Below the pieces are notes generated by a model. The model was given only the letters and a program-made list of their open reading frames with translations. It was not told the DNA's origin and did not search any database. From Gymnopus androsaceus JB14 (taxonomy: Eukaryota > Basidiomycota > Agaricomycetes > Agaricales > Omphalotaceae), in assembly GCA_009733575.1 (NCBI GenBank), contig ML769492.1, positions 62,001 through 126,000 on the forward strand: DNA of 64,000 nt, given 5' to 3'. Below are positions 58,336 to 64,000 of the stretch, in pieces. Positions within the stretch are counted from its first letter, which is position 1, and each line of letters begins with the position of its first letter. Position numbers and translations under genes: made by a program.

Positions 58336-59309
58336 GTAGCAGTATGATTGGGGTGGTTATCCGGGGAAGTAGTATTTACTAAGTATGTGGATATGTACAG
58401 TGTTGTTTATAAGTATACACTTTTAATGCGTACCAAGCACTCACAGGCTAAACTCCAGCGCACGGTGCAAAACATGAATGAAATACATGGTTTTACCCTT
58501 TCTCAGTCTGTTGCGGAATGCATTTCTGAGATTGTTCTACTACTCTCAGACTCTGTGTTCCTCTGTATATCCATCCGAATCGGCATCCCTTCTTTCCAAA
58601 TAGTATGAATGGCTCTGACAAGAGATTCCGTCTCCATCCGGTACCTAATACTTGCATGGTGAGATGACCAACATTCCAAGGCATTTGATGCGCAAAAATT
58701 GATTTAGACCGAAAGGGCATGGGTCAAATCCTAATCGCATCTATAACATTCAAGGCTGCTGTAGACAAATTCTTCTTTTTTCCCATTCTTTTTGTGACAT
58801 GATCAACATTCAGCTTGATGCACATTCAAGACAAAAGGTCCAAGCAGTATACATCATAAGTGATGGACTGGCTGCCAAATTCAAGCCTGCAAGTGACAAG
58901 TTACACTCTATCCTAAACCTTTACATCTCACTAGTGATAATAAGAAAATAAACCCAGAGAGTAGTGTGAAAGAGGTTAGACTCTGAAGCAATTGAAGCGG
59001 CAAACTCGCAGCTGTACTCATTGAGCTGTACTGGTCCCTACTGGAAATATATACCTGGAAATTTAAGCTGGCTTGCCACGAAAAGTGAGATGAATTGCGA
59101 CTTGTGCAATGAGAATTGAACTGCTTTTTATGTTTGAACAACCAGGATCAAGCCGGGTGATGGCCCTGACGGGTCACAATGTCATTATGGTTAGTTAGTT
59201 TAGATTGTAGGTCATGTGTGGAAATCAGATGGTTCCTGAGCTTTCAGGTATAGTATAAGGGTGCCCGTTTTAGTTCCAGACCATTTCACCCCTACAGTCT
59301 GGTGGTGAA
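58336..59309. other. Upstream flank of STAND copy 3
   Basis: No gene seen. Near the right end are the shared promoter words GTTCCTGAGCTTTCA and a TATA-like TATAGTATAAGG at 59249-59260. Confidence 0.45.
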
Positions 59310-61986
59310 ATGGCATCCTCGTAGGTGTCCGAATATCCTTGACACTAGAACAATCTTTTTAATTGACAAATTCATCATTTAGCCCACAGACGTTTGCTCA
59401 AGCATTAAACTTTCAAATTACTGGACAACCTATATTCACCACTGCTGGCATTGTTAATAACAATATCACATATCATGGAACAGCATCTCAAACTGCAATC
59501 AGTGGTAAATAAACATGAACTGAACTCATATTCTGTTATTTTCAATGTTGACTGTATGCACAAACAGGTCAGGTTATCTCAATTTCATATGTTTGCCAAT
59601 GCCCTTCACCTAGCCAATATTTTGTGGGGCGGGAAGATACATTGAGAAAACTTTCACAGATATTTTCTGCACCAGCAGTAACTCTCTGGGGTACAAACAT
59701 GGATGTACTCAAAGATTTTGTGAGACTGCACCTCGAATAGTAAGTTGTACTATTTAATGAAGAGAGATATTCAATTACTCAGTCTAGCAGCTCCCTTATT
59801 TTTCTGGATGCAAGCTCTGGTCAAGCGTTAGCCAAATCAGTTGCAGACATGGTCAGCAAAGGTATCATGGCTCAGACTGATACTCTACTGGTTCTGCAAA
59901 GTGCAAATGCACCTGTGGAAGAATACTTTCATACCCTTCCTTATGCTCCCATACTTGGGATGGCCACACAGTCATCTATAGCATGTTTTACAACACCCGT
60001 CTTTCACCTTCCTGATTGTGCAGATCCGCAAGTAGTGCACAAGCTGTTGCATTCCATTGAAAGGGTCCTTAAGCCTGGACAGCATGTAGCCACACTTGTG
60101 GCAAATGGAGGAACTGGAAAAACACAGGCAGTTCTCAAGTTTGTTTCTGAGAACTCTTCCAGGTAAGGAAAAGAGACTTCAAAACAGCAAAGGATACTGA
60201 ATATTTAAACAGATTTTCAAATGTTTGGTTTTTTGATGCATCATCCAATGACACCCTTACTGCTAATTTCAAAGAGCTTGGAAAGGCTGCAGGTATTGGT
60301 GAAGATGTCAAAAATGTCAAGGATTTCCTGGCTAGGATCAATGAGAATTGGCTTTGCATTTTTGACAATGCAGATGATAAAAATGTCTATCTCAAGGACT
60401 ATATCCCCATTTGCAACCATGGTAATGTGATTGTTACCAGCCACCTCTCAGAGTCATCACAAATGGCATCTCCAGATTGTCACATTGACTTGATGGATCT
60501 TACAAAGGAAAGTGCTGTGGAGCTACTTCTAAACCAAGCACACAAACAGAACTCTGATGAAAACCAGGATTTGGCTTTCAAGATAGTTGAGGCTCTTGGC
60601 TGTCATGCATTAGCTGTGTCAACAGCTGGGGCATATATTGGGGCAACTCCAACCTGTACAATGGAAAATTATTTGACACATTTTAATAAGAAAAAGAAGA
60701 AAATTCTGAATTACAGAATGAGATCATTGGATAGTTATGAGAGAACTGTGTATAGTGCTTTTCATCTGAGTTTTGAGAAGCTCAGTCATCGAACCCAGCT
60801 TCTTATGCAAATATGTGCATATCTGAATTCAACTGCCATTCCCTTGGAAATTTTCACTCGGGCAGCTGCCTTCATTTACAATGATATTAGTGCTTCTGAT
60901 GTGGATCCACCTATCAAGGCCATAAATTATATGAAAGAGTTTTTGTATCTGTTTGAAGATGAAGACCTGTGGGAAGACAGTGTAGTTGAAATGCATCAAC
61001 TTTCCCTGGCATCATACAATGCTGTTAACAAATGTCTTGACTTTCATGCTGTAATACAGGCATGTATGCAGGAAACTGTTGAATGTCAAGAGCATGTAAG
61101 CCAGACAGCTGTATTACTACTTGCACGTGCTACTCCAATGGGAAATACAAATAAGGAATATGAATTTCGTCAGCAGTTGTTGATACATGCCAGTTGTGTT
61201 TGGCATGCAAATACTTTACTCACAGTCTATACAAAGACTTGTCTGGCAAGAATTTTTCATGACAGTGGTCTCTGGACATATACTGAAGCCTTGGAAGAGG
61301 AGGTGCTGCCATTGCACAAGCAAGCATTTGGAGACCACCATCCAGATACCTTGACTGCCATGGCCAATCTTGCAGTAACATATTGGGCACTTGGAAAGTT
61401 GGAGGCAGCTGAAAAGCTGGGAGAGGAGGTGCTGCCATTGTGCAGGCAAGTACTCGGAGACCATCATCCAGATACCTTGAATGCCATGGCCAATCTTGCA
61501 GTCACATATTGGGCACTTGGAAAGTTGGAGGCAGCTGAAAAGCTGGGAGAGGAGGTGCTGCCACTGTGCAAGCAAGTACTTGGAGACCACCATCCAGACA
61601 CCTTGATTGCTATGTCCATTCTTGTATTGACTTATCAGGCACTTGGAAAGTTGGAGGCAGCTGAAAAGCTGGAAGAGGAGGTGCTGCCACTGCGCAAGCA
61701 AGCACTTGGAAAGCACCATCCAGATACCTTGATTGCCATGGACAACCTTGCAGCCACATATCGGGCACTTGGAAAGTTGGAGGCAGCTGAGAAATTGGAA
61801 GAAGAGTTGCTTCTGCATAAGCAAGTAGTGGCTAATGACCTTGCAGAGGGTTCAGGCTCCACTGTAGATCTCCCTATAGTGTCTTCCCCTTCACTTGAAA
61901 GTTTAAAGCAGAGCACTGGCAAGCAGGGTAGAATGAAAATCAAGACTGTTGTATCAAAGTTGCTGGGAAGATTTAGAGTCAAGTAA
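59310..61986 (+). CDS. STAND/NLR-like protein, tandem NBD plus TPR (copy 3, intact, 817 aa)
   Basis: Five exons (59310-59320, 59383-59504, 59568-59739, 59788-60162, 60213-61986) sum to 818 codons without a break. The N-terminus is MASSPQTFAQALNFQITGQP, followed by IFTTAGIVNNNITYHG. The linker CPSPSQYFVGREDTLRKLSQ leads into the P-loop-less NBD-like segment (VTLWGTNMDVLKDFVRLHLE, FLDASSGQALAKSVADMVSK, DTLLVLQSANAPVEEY). The active NBD follows (NGGTGKTQAVLKFVSEN, FSNVWFFDASSNDTL, WLCIFDNADD, NVIVTSHLSESSQ). Only about five TPRs follow, then a Ser/Lys-rich tail ending VVSKLLGRFRVK, shared with copy 2. The arginine of the usual ITSR motif is His here (VTSHL), so sensor chemistry may differ from copy 1. 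Confidence 0.88.
61315..61830 (+). repeat. Tandem array of four 126-bp TPR-coding repeats
   Basis: Four nearly identical units (GDHHPDTLNAMANLAVTYWA, LGKLEAAEKLGEEVLPLCKQ) lie within STAND copy 3. They are homologous to the array in copy 2 but fewer. Confidence 0.88.
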
Positions 61987-63218
61987 AAATTGGCCAAAGA
62001 TACAAGTGCATGGAAAAATAAGTAAAGCTGGTCAATTGTCCAGGTGGCCTTATACCTACAGTGCAGATACTACTTGTAGTATACTACTGGATATGCTTGT
62101 TCTAGTACTGGTCCCTGGATTCTGTTTGTTTCCTTTTGTGTTTGTTGCTTTGTTGGAATTGCTCTTACTTATTGAAGTCAGTATCATTCAGTTTCATTCC
62201 ATCAGACTGGATCCTCCTTATGTTCTTGTTCTTGTGCTGATTTACAGATTTTGCACCATCTTTATTTTGTACCAAAATGTATACAGAATGTTGCATTGAT
62301 GATAATGTTCCTGAAGCCACCAAAGTAAAGGAATTTGCAAGGGAAATTGTATCTGCTGTTGAGTCTTCAAAAACTTGGTATGTGCTGCACATGGAGACCA
62401 TCCAGGATAAATGCTCTTGATGATCATAGATTGGTTCCCACACAAAAGCCCTAGCAAAATCCTCTTTTTCCCACTTCCCGTGTTATCTCAAAAACATGAA
62501 GTATTGGCACAGTTGTGTTTTCGCATTTTCGCATTTACCAAGCCACTTGGCATAATAACACATCAAGTTTCACCACTGCAGTCCGTCCACATCATTCAAT
62601 TGGTATGCATTTTGCAACGATCTGACTGTTAAATAGACACCAACCATTCTAGAGGAAAATGGCCAACTGGTGATGACTTTTCATCCAACTATCTGGGCCA
62701 AGTTTGATAGCCATAAAGACATCTTGAACAAAACATACCTGTTGCTAAACACATTCATATGCGAATGGGTTTTGATCCTATCCTCTGAAAGAAGAGTGAC
62801 GACCAGAGCACTGGAGGGACTTGGCCTCGCGAAGGAGATGGATATGATGACGAGGGTGAGGGGAAGAGGATGACTCCGGAAGAGGTAAGTAGCAGGTCAG
62901 CCTATTGCTAACAGCTGGCATTTTTTCAAATGGTCTAGGAGGAGCGAATATTATACAGCTGCTGGTGGGAGAGGAATCAGCGCAGGAACGGGCAAAAATG
63001 CAAGAAAAGCAAAGAAAATTAGAAGTTTGTTCCGCCGAAGTAGTTGTCTTGCATCGAGGGCTGTTCGTTTTGTTATTTCTCTATAATCTCCTTTCTTGAG
63101 TTGCAATCCGAGTGACGATCCGACGTTCCGAGCAAGAGTTCTTCGGGCCGAAAAATGCGACCACGTGCCTCTGTTTAGAAATTGGCGCGCACAACTTGAA
63201 CCGTGACAGTCAACGGCC
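61987..63218. other. Intergenic with a weak gene remnant
   Basis: The 3' flank of copy 3 matches that of copy 2 for about 80 bp (..AGGTGGCCTTAT..). At 62805-63022 a phase-consistent pair of short exons across a gtaagt..ctag intron reads GDGYDDEGEGKRMTPEE, then EERILYSCWW with a stop at 63020-63022. No start or family is seen, so I do not call it a gene. Confidence 0.4.
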
Positions 63219-64000
63219 ATGGCTTCGATGCTAGAAACTCCTTCACGAATTTGGCGGAGAATTGAGGCTGAAGGAAGTCGAGATATGCCCTCATTGCCTT
63301 CTGTCCCAGCTTTTGATGATTCGGCCGAAATTTCCAACTCGAGCGATGATCCAGAAAGGGAACAACCAAGTTTTGGGCGGATGACTTCGCCGATTCATTC
63401 GACGCCAGCAGCTTCGTCTCATCACGCTTCGACAATTCGTGCCACTTCCAGCACTTCAAGTACTACTCGTTTCGCCAATTCGCTCGCTCGTTCAGCGAGA
63501 TCTTCTTTGGCTCATTCCAACGTCTCTAGAGCAATATCTACGCGTCAGAGCTATCCAGATAGCTTCGAAATCAGTGCTATCCCTTCGTTCCCAGAAGAAG
63601 AAAGGGGTGGCGAGACAGATGATGACCTTGTTGGAAGCAGGGAAAGTGCACCAGAAGAGTTTGGGTCGCAGAGGCAGATGGAAGAAGAGCCGGACCTCGA
63701 TATATCCTTGACCGATGCCTTGGAATCAATCAGTAGGACCAGCTCACCGTATCACAGTGAACCTGAGCGTGGGCGTAGTCTCAAAGAGAGATCATTCGTT
63801 GACTATGAAATACCACTGAAATCCTCACCAAAGGCAGGTGTTTATTGAATATTCATTGAATCGATAACACTAATACTCGCTATAGTCTACGCCGTTTAGC
63901 AGTAAATTTCGTCATGTTGCAATGCGAAGGCCAATGGTCGAAAGAACCAGAACACCGTCCTTGTCTCGAACCACTCTTTCACCTGCCTCATCTCCATCAA
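63219..64000 (+). CDS. Ser-rich uncharacterised protein, N-terminal part (cut by window end)
   Basis: It starts MASMLETPSRIWRRIEAEGS, then PSLPSVPAFDDSAEISNSSD, a Ser/Thr/Ala-rich low-complexity region (SSTSSTTRFANSLARSARSS), an acidic segment and DISLTDALESISRTSSPYHS. After KSSPK a probable GC-AG intron (gcaggt..gctatag) leads into TPFSSKFRHVAMRRPMVERT. The pattern is shared by a basidiomycete family I recall only as uncharacterised. Coiled-coil or spindle-related function is conceivable but not shown here. Exons continue beyond base 64000. Confidence 0.7.

Overview
The window reads as nuclear DNA of a filamentous basidiomycete, most likely an Agaricomycete. Genes are densely split by introns of about 45-60 nt. 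Recognisable families are fungal: GH35 beta-galactosidase, NPR3, Vti1, NOP14, a DUF6987-type protein, a Plavaka transposase with a DUF6532 partner, and NB-ARC/TPR STAND proteins. Exon joins were inferred by eye from reading frame, GT-AG (rarely GC-AG) ends and splice phase. No database was searched.

Positions 1-31.5 kb are mostly ordinary chromosome. In order: the 3' part of an unidentified gene; a secreted GH35 beta-galactosidase (minus strand) with a 17-nt micro-exon carrying the catalytic motif; a HeLo/MLKL-like helical-bundle protein; a small membrane protein divergent from NPR3; a broken GMC oxidoreductase; ribosomal protein L11; a RING protein; VTI1; a DUF6987-type gene; a truncated copy of the NOP14 3' end; poorly resolved ORFs; a small membrane protein; NOP14 itself; and a zinc-ribbon-like protein with a charged tail. 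NPR3 and the DUF6987 gene each carry two apparent single-base frameshifts and NOP14 carries a compensated pair. These point to indel errors in the assembly or to recent decay.

Positions 31.5-62 kb are an accessory, transposon-rich block. Three paralogous STAND (NLR-like) genes sit at 33.8-36.9, 49.2-52.7 and 59.3-62.0 kb. They share five-exon structure and promoter. Copies 1 and 3 are open end to end; copy 2 has two frameshifts. Each encodes a short Gly/Asn-rich N-terminus, an apparent P-loop-less duplicate of the nucleotide-binding domain, a complete NB-ARC domain, and 42-residue TPRs that are nearly identical within copies 2 and 3. Between copies 1 and 2 lies a Plavaka-type element of about 6.8 kb with inverted ends and TA flanks, carrying divergent DUF6532 and transposase genes; the transposase is frameshifted. 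At least eight short elements or ends share the terminal CATCAGCAAAACCTG, close to the Plavaka terminus CATCAGGAAAACCT. One of them appears to have inserted into STAND copy 1 and supplied its present C-terminus. A 2-kb degenerate segment precedes both copy 2 and copy 3, so the STAND cluster probably grew by segmental duplication.

Positions 62-64 kb return to sparse sequence and end in the 5' part of a Ser-rich protein cut by the window edge.
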